Positions 46,776 to 55,936 of a DNA stretch of 64,000 nt are shown piece after piece (position 1 is the first letter of the stretch; every line of letters begins with the position of its first letter). The translations under genes and the position numbers were made by a program. Origin of the DNA: Kushneria aurantia DSM 21353 (GTDB taxonomy: Bacteria; Pseudomonadota; Gammaproteobacteria; Pseudomonadales; Halomonadaceae); the NCBI RefSeq assembly GCF_000382245.1, contig NZ_KB907862.1:62001-126000 (forward strand). The letters run 5' to 3'. The notes under the pieces were generated by a model, which made no database searches, was not told where the DNA came from, and saw only the letters and a list, made by a program, of their open reading frames with translations.

Positions 46776-47738
46776 ATGTCCGACAGCGCCGCCATCGCCA
46801 TCGACCTCTCCGCGGTCGTGATCGCCATGGAGGTCGCCTCGCCCACCGTGCTGGTCATCCGCACGGCGGACGGCATGAGCGCGCTGCCGGCCGGCGCCTT
46901 CGACCCGGTCAGCCACGCCACCTTCGAGCAGGGGCTGCGCGACTGGGTCGCCAGCCAGACCGGTTTCGAACTCGGCTACAGCGAGCAGCTCTATACCTTC
47001 GGCGACCTGGCACGCTCGCACGAGCTATTCGAGACGCCGGCGGCGCGCCATATTTCGATCGGCTATCTGGGCCTGACCGCTGCCCGCCATACGCCGGCGG
47101 GCATGGCCGCCCAGTGGCGCAGCTGGTATGACTTCTTTCCCTGGGAGGACTACCGCCAGGGGCGCCCGGCGCTGATCGACATGGCACTGGCCCCGGCGCT
47201 GGAGCGCTGGGCCGCGGCCGCCGACAGCGCAGCGACGCGCGAGGCGCGCCACCAGCGGGCCCGGCTCGCCTTCGCCCTGAACGGCGCGCGCTGGGTCGAC
47301 GCCCGGGTGCTGGAGCGCTACGAGCTGCTTTTCGAAGCCGGGCTGGTGCCCGAGGCGCAGCGCAACGCCGATAGCGCGGCGAACGAAGCACTGCCCGTCA
47401 CCGGCCTCGAGATGATGGTCGATCATCGCCGCATTCTGGCCACTGCCATGGACCGCCTGCGCGGCAAGCTGCGCTACCGTCCGGTGGTATTCGAACTGCT
47501 GCCGGAGCGCTTCACCCTCTCACGGCTACAACAGACGGTGGAGGCGATCATCGGCCTGGCGGTGCACAAGCAGAACTTTCGCCGCGCGCTGGAGCGCACC
47601 GGGCTGGTGGTCGCCACCGGCGACGTGGACACCGCCACCGGCGGCCGCCCCGCCGAGCGCTTTCGCTTCTGCCGCGAGCAGTGGCGCCAGCAGATGGCGC
47701 CGGGCGTGCAGACACCGCTGTCGCACGGGGAGTACTGA
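46776..47738 (+). CDS. NrtR-like NUDIX-domain transcription regulator
   Basis: A 320-aa protein. The N-terminal half resembles a NUDIX fold (VVIAMEVASPTVLVIRT, LYTFGDLARSH, ISIGYLGLTAA) but has no GX5EX7REUXEEXGU catalytic box, so it should bind but not hydrolyse. The C-terminal half (KLRYRPVVFELLPERFTLSRLQQTVEAI, FRRALERTGLV) is the winged helix of NrtR, the regulator of NAD metabolism that senses ADP-ribose. ATG 46776 has GGAGG upstream. nadA-nadC at 57678 are possible targets. Confidence 0.8.
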   Translation: MSDSAAIAIDLSAVVIAMEVASPTVLVIRTADGMSALPAGAFDPVSHATFEQGLRDWVASQTGFELGYSEQLYTFGDLARSHELFETPAARHISIGYLGLTAARHTPAGMAAQWRSWYDFFPWEDYRQGRPALIDMALAPALERWAAAADSAATREARHQRARLAFALNGARWVDARVLERYELLFEAGLVPEAQRNADSAANEALPVTGLEMMVDHRRILATAMDRLRGKLRYRPVVFELLPERFTLSRLQQTVEAIIGLAVHKQNFRRALERTGLVVATGDVDTATGGRPAERFRFCREQWRQQMAPGVQTPLSHGEY

Positions 47739-47803
47739 GGCTGTCATCCGTGGACCGATGATCGGCCAGCGCGGAGAGGCAGGACACTACCGGATATCGG
47801 CAG

Positions 47804-48934
47804 TTACGGACTGTGCATCCTTTCACTCCATAGCCCAGCCACGTCAGGAGCGTTATCGAACACGCTATCGGGACTACCGAGATTACTGACCACGCGATCG
47901 CGGCCATCGCGCTTGCCCCGATAGAGCAACGCATCGGCGCGCATCAACGGCGCCGATATATCGCTGTCATCCTGCTCGATTGGGGTCACTCCCATGGTCG
48001 CGGTGACCTTTATGCGCTGCCCGCCGATCTCGCAGCCGCCAGCGGCAATCCTGCCCCGCAGCCGCTCCGCGATCAGCAGCGCGACGCGCTCGTCGGCATC
48101 AGGCAGCAGCAGGGCGAACTCCTCGCCGCCAATCCGGCTGGCAGCATCCATCTCGCGCAGGCACTCATCGAACAGATCGGCCATCCATATCAGCACCCGG
48201 TCGCCGACAGCGTGGCCATATGAGTCGTTGATCGCCTTGAAGTGATCAAGATCGAGCAGAATCAGCGATCCCGGTCGCCGATGGCGGCGCAGAGAGGCAC
48301 GGTGATCGAAAAAGCGAGCACTCAGGCCGGCGCGATTGATCAGCCCGGTCAGCGGGTCAACAACGGCCGCTTCGGTCAACTGCCGATGGACCTGCTCGCG
48401 CGCCTTCTCATGAGCGTGGGTCATGGTGAAAATGCACAGCGAGCAGAGCACTACATTGAACACCGCAGTCAGCGAGTAGCCGATATCGGTCTGGCTGAAT
48501 TTGTAGACGGAAATCGCCAGTGCCAGTGTCATGAACACCGCGGTGTAGCGCAGCCCTCGGTAGCGCCCCAGCAGTAGATAGCTGACCACCGGCATCAGCA
48601 TGATCCAGAAGAAAACATTCTCCTCGACAGGCTTGCGCCAGAACACCAGCAGAATCACCGCGCCCAGCAGCATCGTCAGCGGCAGTGCCCAGCGTTCGGC
48701 CTCTTGATCGCTGCGGAATTTAATCAGCAGCAGTACGCCGCAGCACGCCATGCCGAATTCCGCCAGCGCGATCACCGGCCTGCCATCCAGGGCGTTGAAC
48801 AGGGCCAGCAGGCCGAAGCAGGCGCCAAGCAGCGCCAGCACGATGCGCATGACCCTCAGGCGATGCGAGGCAGCATCATCGGCGCAGCCCTTTCGACGCA
48901 GTGCAGCGCTTGCTGACGTCTTGATATCAGACAT
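47804..48934 (-). CDS. Membrane diguanylate cyclase (GGDEF)
   Basis: A 376-aa protein that should make cyclic di-GMP from two GTP. About six hydrophobic helices (residues 27-180) precede a short coiled linker and a GGDEF domain. The active site is GGEEF (an active form), and an RxxD inhibitory site (REMD) lies five residues before it. VDPLTGLINRAGL and LILLDLDHFKAINDSYGH are intact. ATG 48934 with AAGG upstream. Divergent from a two-component pair. Confidence 0.9.
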   Translation of the reverse strand: MSDIKTSASAALRRKGCADDAASHRLRVMRIVLALLGACFGLLALFNALDGRPVIALAEFGMACCGVLLLIKFRSDQEAERWALPLTMLLGAVILLVFWRKPVEENVFFWIMLMPVVSYLLLGRYRGLRYTAVFMTLALAISVYKFSQTDIGYSLTAVFNVVLCSLCIFTMTHAHEKAREQVHRQLTEAAVVDPLTGLINRAGLSARFFDHRASLRRHRRPGSLILLDLDHFKAINDSYGHAVGDRVLIWMADLFDECLREMDAASRIGGEEFALLLPDADERVALLIAERLRGRIAAGGCEIGGQRIKVTATMGVTPIEQDDSDISAPLMRADALLYRGKRDGRDRVVSNLGSPDSVFDNAPDVAGLWSERMHSP

Positions 48935-49180
48935 ACTGAGACCTTCTGTTCTGCCCGTGCCCAAAAGCCCCGGAGAAGCTGTGGGGTATGTCACGACAGA
49001 ACGCTGGAGACAATGTGATCGTCGGTAATCCTGACAGTAATGGACTGACTCCTTTATTGGCTTTTCGATTGTAATTTTTTGTCAAATTCCGTTATACGGT
49101 CAAAATTGACTCTTCTTGCCCGGACCGGGAAGAAGGCACCATGGCATTTGGTAGCATGAATCGAGACCTGCCCTGTTTTC

Positions 49181-49798
49181 ATGAGTGCAAGCCCCATGCC
49201 CCTACGCACCCTACTGCTGATCGACGATCATCCGCTCTTTCTTGGCGGTATCAGCCGCGTGCTGGCCGAGGGGCTTGAAAGGGTGGTGATTGTCGAGGCC
49301 GTCTCATTGACCGCGGCGCTTGCCCAGCGCCATCTCGACCCGGCGCTGGTGCTGCTGGATCAGCAGCTCGGCGGTGTCAGCGGTCTGGCCGGCGTCAGCG
49401 CGCTCAGGCGACGCTGGCCGGGCGCCAGCATCGTCATGCTCTCCGGTTTCGATATGACGAAAATTCGCGAGGAGGCACAGGCGCTGGGCGTGTGCGCCTT
49501 TATCTCCAAAAGCGACAAACCGCAGACACTCCTGCATCAGGTGAGCGCGCTCCTCGAGGGGGTAGCGGAGACCGCACCGACCTTGCCGGACGAGCCACCA
49601 CAGCGGCAACTGACGCCGCGCCAGCTCGAAGTGCTCGAACTACTCTGCCAAGGGCTCTCCAACAAGGCGATCGCTGCACGCCTTTATCTATCCGAATACA
49701 CCGTGCGCGGCCATGTGCAGGCGCTGCTGACGCTGCTCAACGCCTCCAGTCGCGCCGAGGCGGCCTTCGCCGCCCGGCGGCTGGGCTGGGTGACATGA
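49181..49798 (+). CDS. LuxR-type response regulator
   Basis: A 205-aa regulator: receiver domain (LLLIDDHPLFLGGI, phospho-Asp in LVLLDQQLGG, FISKSDKP) and LuxR helix-turn-helix (LTPRQLEVLELLCQGLSNKAI, LYLSEYTVRGHVQALLTLL). It overlaps the hybrid kinase by 4 bp, so the two form one signalling pair. Targets unknown. Confidence 0.9.
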   Translation: MSASPMPLRTLLLIDDHPLFLGGISRVLAEGLERVVIVEAVSLTAALAQRHLDPALVLLDQQLGGVSGLAGVSALRRRWPGASIVMLSGFDMTKIREEAQALGVCAFISKSDKPQTLLHQVSALLEGVAETAPTLPDEPPQRQLTPRQLEVLELLCQGLSNKAIAARLYLSEYTVRGHVQALLTLLNASSRAEAAFAARRLGWVT

Positions 49799-51603
49799 AT
49801 CTGCAGGAACGCTTCGAGCACGAGCGGCTGCGGCTTGTGCTCCAGGGTACGATCCGGCTGCTACCGGTAGCCATGATGGTGGCGACGCTGCTGGCCGTGG
49901 TTTTCTACGCTACCAGCGGCAGTACCCTGAAAGCAGTATCGGCGTTGGACGGAACGCCTATCGACATCTGCACCACGGAAGTCTCCCTGCCGGCGCTCGC
50001 ACTCTGGTGCCTGATAACCCTGGGCGTGCTGTGCGGACTGGCATGTTATTCATATCTCACCCTGCGGAAAGGGTTCGTTGCCGGCGAAATCCCCGCCATC
50101 CAGCAGCGGATGATCGTCGGCCTTGTGCTGGAAGGTATCTGCTGGGGCGGGTTGCTGTGGCTGGGCGTCGATCACAACACGTCGCCCGCCGCCACGGCCC
50201 TGCTGCTGGCGATGCTGGCCGCCAACAGCTCCATCGCCATGGCACTGTTCTCGCCCATTCAGTCCATCTATCTGGCGATGATGCTGCCCATGATGCTGAC
50301 CGCTATCCTCCGCTTCGTCGTCATGGACGTTTTCTACTATCAAATGCTGGCGGGCTTCTGCCTGCTGTTCGCCATTGGCCAGGCCGGTCAGGGACGGCTG
50401 ATGGGCCGCGACATCAGTGACTCGATCCGCTTGCGCTTTGAAAATCTCGACCTGATCGCGCGGCTGGAGGAGGAGAAACGGGAAGCCAGCGCCGCCCGTG
50501 AAGAGGCCGAACGCGCCAACCACGACAAGTCGCGCTTTCTGGCTGCCGCCAGTCACGATCTGCGCCAACCCGTACAGGCGCTGCAGCTGCTGCTGGAGAG
50601 CCTCTCCTGGAGCCGCCTCGACGCTATCCAGCGACAGACGCTCAAGAGCGCGCAAGCGGCCAGCGGCGCCTCTGCGGACATGCTCAACACTCTGCTTGAT
50701 TTTTCCCGCATCGAGGCTGGCGTGATTCACTCACAGCAACGCCCCTGCGCGCTTCAGGCGCTGTTTCACAAGCTGGAGATGGAGCTGGCGCCGCTGGCCG
50801 ATGACAGGACGCTGATCTATCGCAGCCGGGACAGCGAAGCGGTGGTGCACTCCGACCCGGCGCTGCTTGAGTTGATTCTGCGCAACCTGATCGCCAACGC
50901 CATCCGCTACACCGACAGCGGCGGCGTGCTCGTCGCCGCTCGCCGGCGTGGCGGGCAGTGCTCCATCGAGGTGTACGACACCGGGATTGGCATTGCCACC
51001 GATCAGCAGCGCGAGATTTTTCGCGAGTTCCACCAGTTGGGCAACCCGGAGCGGGACCGCCGCAAGGGGCTGGGACTGGGGCTGGCCACCGCCGAACGGC
51101 TGGCCCATACGTTGGGGCATGCGCTGTCGCTGGCCTCCATACCGGGGCGCGGCAGCGTGTTCCGCCTGCGCGTGCCGCTGGCTGAGGAGGCGCTGCCGAG
51201 CCATCAGACCTCCTCCTCACCCGCGTCTACCGAGGCATCGCTGGCGGGTCAACGACTACTGGTAATCGACGATGATGAGACGATTCTCGGCGCCATGCAG
51301 CAGTTGCTGACCGCCTGGGGCTGCGAGTGTGTCACCGCCGACTCCCTCGAAGGCGCGCTGAATCTGGACTGGTCGCAACCACCGCAGGCGATTCTCTGCG
51401 ACTACCGCCTGCGCGAGAACACCGGCGCCGAGACGATTCGCCATCTTCGCGCGCATTTCGGCACCGATCTGCCGTCGCTGCTGCTTACCGGCGATACGGC
51501 GCCGCAGCGGCTGCGCGAGGCGACCGCCAGCGGCATTCCGCTGCTGCATAAACCGGTCTCGGCCCTCGAGCTACGCCAAGCGCTGGTAAGCATCGGCGTA
51601 TAG
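49795..51603 (+). CDS. Hybrid sensor kinase with membrane N-terminus
   Basis: A 602-aa hybrid kinase. Residues 20-210 hold about six hydrophobic helices, with no known sensor domain. A coiled linker leads to HisKA (AAASHDLRQPVQALQLLLE, H in SHDLRQP), HATPase (NLIANAIRYTD, DTGIGI, KGLGLGLAT) and a C-terminal receiver (LVIDDDETILG, phospho-Asp in ILCDYRLRENTG). The SHDLRQP H-box places it with NahK/ErcS-type kinases. It is co-translated with the LuxR-type regulator. A two-gene relay with a c-di-GMP cyclase divergent is seen. Confidence 0.9.
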   Translation: MNLQERFEHERLRLVLQGTIRLLPVAMMVATLLAVVFYATSGSTLKAVSALDGTPIDICTTEVSLPALALWCLITLGVLCGLACYSYLTLRKGFVAGEIPAIQQRMIVGLVLEGICWGGLLWLGVDHNTSPAATALLLAMLAANSSIAMALFSPIQSIYLAMMLPMMLTAILRFVVMDVFYYQMLAGFCLLFAIGQAGQGRLMGRDISDSIRLRFENLDLIARLEEEKREASAAREEAERANHDKSRFLAAASHDLRQPVQALQLLLESLSWSRLDAIQRQTLKSAQAASGASADMLNTLLDFSRIEAGVIHSQQRPCALQALFHKLEMELAPLADDRTLIYRSRDSEAVVHSDPALLELILRNLIANAIRYTDSGGVLVAARRRGGQCSIEVYDTGIGIATDQQREIFREFHQLGNPERDRRKGLGLGLATAERLAHTLGHALSLASIPGRGSVFRLRVPLAEEALPSHQTSSSPASTEASLAGQRLLVIDDDETILGAMQQLLTAWGCECVTADSLEGALNLDWSQPPQAILCDYRLRENTGAETIRHLRAHFGTDLPSLLLTGDTAPQRLREATASGIPLLHKPVSALELRQALVSIGV

Positions 51604-51620
51604 GGCCTGTGGTCGGAAAA

Positions 51621-52784
51621 TCACTCCAGCAGCTGCTTGCCCAGGTGGTGCATAAAGTCCAGCCCCTGTTCGAGCTGCGTCTCGCTGATATATTCATCCG
51701 GCTTGTGCGCCTGCTCGATGCTGCCGGGGCCGCAGATGATCGCTTCCAGCCCGGCCTGCTGAAACTGACCGGCTTCGGTGGCATAGGCCACCGCCTCGGG
51801 CTGACGAGGGCCCAGCAGCTGCTCACACAGGGCTATCGCGGTAACGTTGCCACCGCCGTCGAGCCCCGGCACCGTCGGCGTCAACAGCGTTGTCTCGATC
51901 GCAAAATCCTTGTGGCGCGCCTGCAGCGTCTCTTCGAGCTGACGGCTGAAGCTTTCGAAGCGCTCGAAAACGGCGTTGAAACCCTCTTCCGGTAGATGGC
52001 GAATTTCCCACTCGAAGGTGCATTCGCGAGCCATGATGTTGATCGCGCTTCCCCCTTCGATACGACCAACATGCAGGCTTGAATGGGCCACATTGAACGC
52101 CGGGTTGCAGCACCTTTCAGCGACCAGATCTTCCATGATCGCTTCGATATGGCTGACCAGCCGAGCCGCCACATGGATCGCCGAAACGCCCGCGCCGATC
52201 TGACTGGAGTGCGCCTCGACGCCGCGGACCAGGGTTCTCAGCGAGGTGATGCCCTTCTGCCGAGTAACGGGCTGCATCAGGGTCGGTTCGCCCACGATCA
52301 CCGCCGCGGGCCGCGGGCAGTGCGCAACCATCTGCTCGATCATGCGGGGCGCGCCCAGACAGCCCACCTCCTCGTCGTAGGAGAGTGCCAGCCAGATCGG
52401 CCGATTCAGCCTGGCCGTGCGCCACTCGGGCAGCATCGCCAGTGCGCAGGCGATAAACCCCTTCATGTCGCAGCTGCCACGGCCGTAGAGGCGACCCTCG
52501 CGGGCACTGAGGGTAAAGGGATCGCTGTGCCATGTTTGACCATCCACCGGCACCACATCGGTGTGTCCTGAAAGGACTACGCCGCCCTCGACATCCGGGC
52601 CGATACGGGCCAGCAGGTTGGCCTTGCTGCCGTCATCGCTTTTGATACGTTGACTCTCCACGCCATGGTCGGCCAGATAGCGCTCGATCCAGTCCAGCAA
52701 TGCCAGGTTGGAGTGGCGCGATACGGTATCGAAACCGACCAGTTCAGTCAGAATGTGCTGCACAGTGGCTGTGTTCATGACCAT
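51621..52784 (-). CDS. argE: Acetylornithine deacetylase (ArgE-like, M20)
   Basis: Metal-dependent amidohydrolase that removes acetyl from N-acetylornithine. The 387-aa chain has VVLSGHTDVVPVDG (metal His and Asp), GRGSCDMKGF (bridging Asp), SYDEEVGCLGA (Glu), GEPT and the end GPGSIEQAHKPDEYI with the last His ligand. ATG 52784 has AGGAG 6 nt upstream and overlaps the regulator gene by one base (TAATG). In an operon with a GntR regulator and a transporter, catabolic use of acyl-ornithine or a related N-acyl amino acid is as likely as biosynthesis. Confidence 0.88.
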   Translation of the reverse strand: MVMNTATVQHILTELVGFDTVSRHSNLALLDWIERYLADHGVESQRIKSDDGSKANLLARIGPDVEGGVVLSGHTDVVPVDGQTWHSDPFTLSAREGRLYGRGSCDMKGFIACALAMLPEWRTARLNRPIWLALSYDEEVGCLGAPRMIEQMVAHCPRPAAVIVGEPTLMQPVTRQKGITSLRTLVRGVEAHSSQIGAGVSAIHVAARLVSHIEAIMEDLVAERCCNPAFNVAHSSLHVGRIEGGSAINIMARECTFEWEIRHLPEEGFNAVFERFESFSRQLEETLQARHKDFAIETTLLTPTVPGLDGGGNVTAIALCEQLLGPRQPEAVAYATEAGQFQQAGLEAIICGPGSIEQAHKPDEYISETQLEQGLDFMHHLGKQLLE

Positions 52785-53542
52785 TACGGCTCCTGACGGT
52801 GATCTTCGGATTGGGGGGCGGCCCGACGACGCGCCGCCTGCGTCGCGACTTCCTCCATATAATGCTGTGCGGCTTCCATATGCTCGAACATGAGCCGTTC
52901 GGCGCGCACCCCATCCCGCGCTCTGAAGGCGTCGATCAGCTCGAGGTGGTAGTCGCGGCCATGGTAGTTGAGATCGACGCCGGCCAGTGCCGGGTCGACG
53001 TTCTGGGCAGCGACTACCTTGAGCAACAGACCGTTGAGAAACTCGACCAGAAATCGCAGCAGCGGATTGGGGCAGGCACCGGCCAGCAGCACATGAAAGT
53101 TGAGTTCGTCCTCCCGCTCGGAGACGCCGCGGCCTTCGCTGCGATAGCTGCAGCATCGATGTGCCCTGTCGGCCAGAGCGTCCAGCGCCGCCTCATCGAG
53201 AAGCGGTGTCACCTGGCGCGCCAGTGCCGGCTCCAGCAGTTTGCGCAGCGCATAAATGTCCGACACGCTCAGATCGCGGCTGAAACAGAAATTCCAGAGC
53301 AGATCGGAAGCCGTATCGGCGCTCACCTCGGTCACACTGGCACCGCCGCCCGGTCCGCTGCGCACCCGTATCAGCCCCTGGGTTTCGAGTGACTTGAGCG
53401 CCTCTCGCAGTGTCCATTTACTGGTCACCAGACGATGGCTCAGGGTCGCTTCGCTCTCCAGCCGGGTGCCGGGGCCAAGCTCGCCATCCAGAATCCGGCG
53501 GCGCAGCTCAGCTGCGATCCGATCGGAACGCTTGTGGCTCAT
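52784..53542 (-). CDS. GntR/FadR-family regulator
   Basis: A 252-aa regulator. The N-terminal winged helix is RIAAELRRRILDGELGPGTRLESE with LREALKSLETQGLIRVRSGPGGG; the C-terminal FCD domain has DIYALRKLLEPALAR, DELNFHVLLAG and HLELIDAFRARDG, including metal-binding His positions. The start ATG 53542 overlaps the transporter stop (ATGA). It probably controls the operon it is part of, in response to an amino acid or carboxylate. Confidence 0.9.
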   Translation of the reverse strand: MSHKRSDRIAAELRRRILDGELGPGTRLESEATLSHRLVTSKWTLREALKSLETQGLIRVRSGPGGGASVTEVSADTASDLLWNFCFSRDLSVSDIYALRKLLEPALARQVTPLLDEAALDALADRAHRCCSYRSEGRGVSEREDELNFHVLLAGACPNPLLRFLVEFLNGLLLKVVAAQNVDPALAGVDLNYHGRDYHLELIDAFRARDGVRAERLMFEHMEAAQHYMEEVATQAARRRAAPQSEDHRQEP

Positions 53543-54864
53543 GCCGGCCCCCAACCGATCATCACCGCAAACGCCAGTATGACCCAGCTGAGCAGGAACA
53601 CCCTGATCAGCAGCGGGAAGAAAAAACGCACCCAGCGGTCGTAGGGGACTCTGGCAATGGCCAGCATCGCCAGGGTGCCGCCTGACGTGGGTACGATCAT
53701 GTTGGTCAATCCATCACCCACCTGAAAGGCCAGAATCGCGGTTTGTCGCGTCATGCCGATCAGGTCGGAAAGTGGAATCATGATCGGCATGGTGGCCATC
53801 GCCTGACCACTGCCGGAAGGAATGAACACATTGATGATCGCGTGCACCAGCGTCATCGCCCAGGTGGAAAACAGTACCGGCAGCCCCGCCAGCGGCGTGG
53901 CCAGAGCGTGCACGATGGTGTCACCGATGCTGCCCTGTTCGAGCATTACCTGCAGGGCGCGGGCCAGCCCCACCAGCAGCGCGCCGGTGGTCACCGTTGC
54001 CGCCCCCTCGAAGAAATAGCGATTGATTTTCGCCGGCGACAGCCTGGCCACGGCGCCGATCGCAATCGTCATGGCGATGAAAACGCCCGAAATCTCATTG
54101 ATATACCAGCCGTGGGCAAAAACGCCATACAGCATGATCACAAGGCCGAGGGCAAACGTCGCGATAACCGCCAGATCAGTACGCGACAGACTATAGGCTT
54201 GCAGCGGCTTGTCGAGACCGGCTTCCTCGTCATCGCGGTCAAGCAGTGACGCCCCGCTGTCGCGACGCAGCCGCCTCATGTAACGGCTGGTATGGTGCGC
54301 CAGCAGCGCCAGCGCCGCGACGCACAGCACGCTTCTGAGCCCGGCGCCGGAAAACATCGGCAGCTGCGCGATCTGATCCGAGACGCCTACGGTATAGACA
54401 TTGATCGGTGAGGTCGCAAAACCGATACCGACACCGCCGAGCGCAATTGCGGTTCCCACCAGACGATCGCCTCCCATGGCCAGCCCCAGCAGTACCGCCA
54501 GCGGAATCAGGGCGATATTGTTTTCATAGCCGACCGCCACACCCAGCAGACCGAACACGAAGGTCATGATCCAGATCAGCACCGCCGGGCGGTCACTGCC
54601 CAGCATGTGCTGAATCAGGGCGAATCGAGGGCTGCCTGGAAGCAGTTTGCGCCTGGGCCGACAACCGTCTCGACGGTCATGACGGTGCTGTTGCGCATGT
54701 GACGCGCGATACCGTCCATCGGACGACCCATTGCGCCGTATCTCTCGACTGATCGTCGCCGGAGACCGTTCAAGCAGAGCCGCTACCTTCCTGATGCTCA
54801 AGCCTTGTGCGAGGCTGACCTGGATAGTGGCACGTTCTTCGATGCAGAGTTCAGAATATGGCAT
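53539..54864 (-). pseudogene. YfcC-like transporter, 5' part replaced by an IS30 transposase start
   Basis: A 441-codon chimera. Codons 1-88 are the N-terminus of an IS30 transposase; from about codon 90 on (base 54600) the frame is a YfcC/DcuC-type carboxylate or amino-acid transporter: GYENNIALIPLAVLLGLAMG, then FIPSGSGQAMATMPIMIPLS and TNMIVPTSGGTLAMLAIARV. Normal YfcC members have roughly 100-130 more N-terminal residues with several helices, so part is deleted. The frame across the joint stays open. It overlaps the GntR gene (ATGA), so it was first in the argE operon. Probably inactive. Confidence 0.8.
54598..54864 (-). mobile_element. IS30-family transposase, N-terminal fragment
   Basis: About 88 codons from ATG 54864: YSELCIEERATIQVSLAQGL, then LLERSPATISREIRRNGSS and GCRPRRKLLPGSPRFALIQHML, the IS30 N-terminal helix-turn-helix. 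The DDE catalytic domain is missing. Its 5' end (54870-54919) has a solo copy at 3291-3340. Confidence 0.88.
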
Positions 54865-54869
54865 AGGGC

Positions 54870-54919
54870 CAACACCTTACCGGTTTGATCAGGTGTTGCA
54901 TTCAGAATTTGCGGCCAAG
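54870..54919. repeat. IS30-type element end, copy 2 (50 bp)
   Basis: Identical to 3291-3340 over 50 bases. It sits between the transposase start and the 3' end of the M24 peptidase gene. The last five codons and stop of the peptidase gene lie inside it, so the element inserted into that gene. Confidence 0.8.
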
Positions 54920-55642
54920 AAGTATTTCAAGCTTCCCATCGTCATCAAAATAATAAATATTTTCATGCTTGAAACCCCAGCGCCCATTAATATGGCGAAT
55001 ATGGGGCTCAAAGGTAAAAAAATTAACGTCTTCCAATCGGTGGTGATTATCTGCTTCAACAAAATGCCTGTCAGCCAACGCATTTTCGATGCTGTGGCCC
55101 AGGTTTTTCTGAAAATCGAGGTTCAAGTATTCGCTTTCCGTGATCAGGTTATTTCCAAACTGATACAGGGCGTCGAAGGTCGTACTCGGCTCAACAAAAG
55201 CCATCATTTCTGAATGTAGCATCGCCTGCAGCTTATACCCTTCAAGAAACTCGCTGCTTTCTGGTCTAAACGAACAACGTCCGCTCTCTATAAAGAAGGA
55301 TCTTGCATAGTCTCCCCAGGCACCTCGCCATACGGGGCTCAAGTCGATGGTAACAAGATTATTATCTCCAACTTTCTCACTGCTGGGCTCATAGTCTCGC
55401 CCCGAAATTGAAAGGCAACTTCTGGAGCCCAGCAATACCAGTGCAGGGCAGTCATGGTACCACGTCTCCGTTACGCCATTTGCCTCCGATAGACAAATAG
55501 CTTTACTGACAATGGATCGCTCCGAGTCCCCGGGCAATATCTCATGACACAGCTGCTCAAGTACAGCTCGCGCGACAGACTGAGCCTGGCAATGTTTTTG
55601 AAATAGCGACATTTTTTCTGCGAGATACGGCAATTTATTCAT
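54902..55642 (-). CDS. M24-family metallopeptidase (Xaa-Pro/creatinase-like), C-terminal tip altered by IS
   Basis: A 246-aa protein with the M24 fold. All five metal ligands are seen: D in TIDLSP, D in GDYARSFF, H in NLGHSIEN, E in FTFEPHI and E in KHENIYYF. Family members cleave Xaa-Pro bonds or act on creatine-like compounds. The final LLGRKF and stop come from the IS30 end, so the natural end is lost by a few residues; catalysis could survive. The DNA is clearly more AT-rich than its surroundings, a sign of transfer. It is coupled (ATGA) to the small frame upstream. Confidence 0.8.
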   Translation of the reverse strand: MNKLPYLAEKMSLFQKHCQAQSVARAVLEQLCHEILPGDSERSIVSKAICLSEANGVTETWYHDCPALVLLGSRSCLSISGRDYEPSSEKVGDNNLVTIDLSPVWRGAWGDYARSFFIESGRCSFRPESSEFLEGYKLQAMLHSEMMAFVEPSTTFDALYQFGNNLITESEYLNLDFQKNLGHSIENALADRHFVEADNHHRLEDVNFFTFEPHIRHINGRWGFKHENIYYFDDDGKLEILLGRKF

Positions 55643-55836
55643 ACATTGAACTCCAGCTCGAATTCTGGCCAGGTGGCTATCACATCTTCATGGGGCCAGA
55701 AAGTCAAAGCGCATCTTATCAGTGTCGATATTTCAAGATATCTATCTCCAGCGTCAAGCTCATCCGTTGTCGCAGGTTTAGTTATGGAAGCTTTACCCAC
55801 GCCCAACTTCGCTCGGCGCTCACCCGGACGCGGCAT
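55639..55836 (-). CDS. Small hypothetical protein or 3' tail of a lost gene
   Basis: Sixty-five codons on the minus strand, overlapping the M24 start by 4 bp (ATGA). The product ends CALTFWPHEDVIATWPEFEL plus five residues and I do not recognise it. The frame is open upstream of the ATG, so it may be the tail of a longer gene that came in with the AT-rich segment. Base composition resembles the M24 gene. Confidence 0.35.
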   Translation of the reverse strand: MPRPGERRAKLGVGKASITKPATTDELDAGDRYLEISTLIRCALTFWPHEDVIATWPEFELEFNV

Positions 55837-55936
55837 ACCATGATCGATCGGCTTTATCAGTACGGTAGGCGTCCTGGTGGTCGCGGCGGGACAGCTGCTG
55901 TCATGAAGGCCTGTTTCTGCCGGCCCACCGGGAAGC

